Positions 63,416-64,000 of a stretch of 64,000 nt of DNA are shown piece by piece. The notes beneath the pieces were generated by a model. The model saw only the letters and a program-made list of their open reading frames with translations, ran no database searches and was not told where the DNA came from. The position numbers and the translations under genes were made by a program. Numbering within the stretch: the stretch's first letter is position 1; each line of letters opens with the position of its first letter. Source of the DNA: Treponema sp. (GTDB taxonomy: Bacteria; Spirochaetota; Spirochaetia; Treponematales; Treponemataceae); NCBI GenBank assembly GCA_002749205.1, contig PDOP01000043.1, positions 1 to 64,000 of the forward strand. Reading direction: 5' to 3'.

Positions 63416-63739
63416 TTAATCCGGTAACTTTTTTTCATAAGATTCAACTATTTCTTTTATTTCTAAAATCATTTTTTGGTGGCTATCTGCAAGATTTCTG
63501 GCAGTGTTATCATCTAAATACATTGGCAAAAAAAGCTCATGAGGTTGAGATTGAAGAGCTTCGGAAATCTTTCTCAATGATTCTGCAGATACCCATTTTT
63601 GTTCATTTTCTATACTGTTGATAAAAGTAACAGAAAGTTTGGATTTCAGAGACAGGTCAAGTTGTGACATTTTTCTTAATTTGCGAAGTCGCTTTATATT
63701 AAAACTAAGCAAGGCTGCACAAGAATTTTTTTTGTCCAT
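63416..63739 (-). CDS. XRE-family transcriptional regulator
   Basis: 107 residues. HTH_3 domain at about 12-70 (LRKLRKMSQLDLSLKSKLSVTFINSIENEQKWVSAESLRKISEAL) and a helical C-terminal tail. No protease or signal domain. It is monocistronic; a perfect dyad lies inside its own promoter, suggesting autorepression. Confidence 0.88.
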   Translation of the reverse strand: MDKKNSCAALLSFNIKRLRKLRKMSQLDLSLKSKLSVTFINSIENEQKWVSAESLRKISEALQSQPHELFLPMYLDDNTARNLADSHQKMILEIKEIVESYEKKLPD

Positions 63740-63749
63740 AGATGCTCTA

Positions 63750-63779
63750 ATTTTACCCTAAAAGGGTATTTTTTTGCAA
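63750..63779 (-). promoter_or_regulatory. XRE promoter with operator dyad in the spacer
   Basis: Minus strand: TTGCAA (63779-63774), 18-bp spacer, TAAAAT (63755-63750), 10 nt to the ATG. The perfect dyad TACCCT-AAA-AGGGTA (63754-63768) sits within the spacer and touches the -10. Confidence 0.6.
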
Positions 63780-63840
63780 ATATCTACCGGATAAAATTAT
63801 ATACCCCAATAGATTATAAACAGGGAATTTTTTGATTAAA

Positions 63841-63957
63841 AGAGCCTCTTGCAAAAGTTTAGTTACTTTTGCTCCCAAAGAAGCTCATTTCATTGCACTT
63901 TTTTGGTACATTTTGCAAGAAATTACAAAACTTGTCTGACGTGTGCAATTTCCTCAA
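63841..63957 (+). repeat. Family-3 repeat, copy F3g (long form)
   Basis: GCCTCTTGCAAAAGT with loop TTAG and ACTTTTGC, then AAGAAGCTCATTTCATTGC, TTTTGCAAGAAATTACAAAA, CTTGTCTGACGTGTGCAATT and TCCTCA. Colinear with F3c. The remaining 43 bases are A/T-rich. Confidence 0.75.
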
Positions 63958-64000
63958 CCATAAAAATAACTCTTTTTATTTAAGTAAAAATAAAATATCA

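Noticed and set aside
1-64000. tRNA, rRNA, SRP RNA, tmRNA or insertion sequences
   Set aside because: No T-loop word (GTTCRANNC) in a cloverleaf, no SRP core motif and no transposase-like ORF found by reading; a tRNAscan-SE/Infernal run would be decisive.

Overview
The window is a low-GC stretch of spirochaete chromosome, most likely from a Treponema of the T. denticola / T. pedis / T. putidum group. The evidence is the archaeal/spirochaete-type UMP kinase, the long eukaryote-like IleRS, several treponemal lipoproteins with loose lipoboxes (LFSGC, FPVSC, LSSC), the DUF3798 ABC cassette, and repeat-filled intergenic gaps. I see no rRNA, tRNA, CRISPR array, transposase or phage gene, and no integrase.

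Layout. 0.4-6.8 kb: cysS, then an ECF sigma / zf-HC2 anti-sigma / TIG-transglutaminase operon running into pyrH and a DnaJ-like membrane protein; divergent infA and a DksA-like gene. 7-17.8 kb: exported protein, cca, class I aldolase, an RNB exoribonuclease, TPR proteins, rlmN, a U32 hydroxylase-family protein. 18-26.8 kb: an unlisted 44-residue protein, a 1,193-residue GH13 protein, a DUF4349 lipoprotein, yggS, DUF2804, a candidate small RNA and a HAD phosphatase. 26.9-38.1 kb: a DUF3798 ABC importer operon and an opp BCD-F peptide importer split by an antisense lipoprotein gene carrying (TTTG)15. 38-46.5 kb: RluA-type synthase, photolyase, hslO, a LysM protein, a lytic transglycosylase, and hsp20 behind a consensus sigma-54 promoter. 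46.6-64 kb: hydroxyacid dehydrogenase, small zinc-ribbon genes, ileS, nth, secF-secD-yajC, rpsU, a degenerate NodB-like protein and an autoregulated XRE gene.

The most unusual content is intergenic. Three repeat families occupy nearly every sizeable gap. Family 1 (13 copies, one partial) is a long compound hairpin whose arm sequences differ from copy to copy while pairing is kept and the two internal loops stay conserved in sequence, i.e. covariation within one genome. Family 2 (5 copies) has constant flanks (GGGGGGTAGCGGAAAAAC ... GCAAGCGAGGGGG) around a variable perfect stem. Family 3 (about 7 copies) is built on CTTGCAAAAGT...AATTTCCTCA. Their conserved structure with divergent sequence suggests that the fold is what is maintained.

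Regulatory sites visible by eye include several -35/-10 promoters, a set of genes whose -10 box lies only 6-7 nt before an SD-less ATG (leaderless architecture), an operator dyad inside the XRE promoter, and direct repeats flanking the DUF3798 promoter. All calls were made by reading the sequence and ORF translations; no database search was run.
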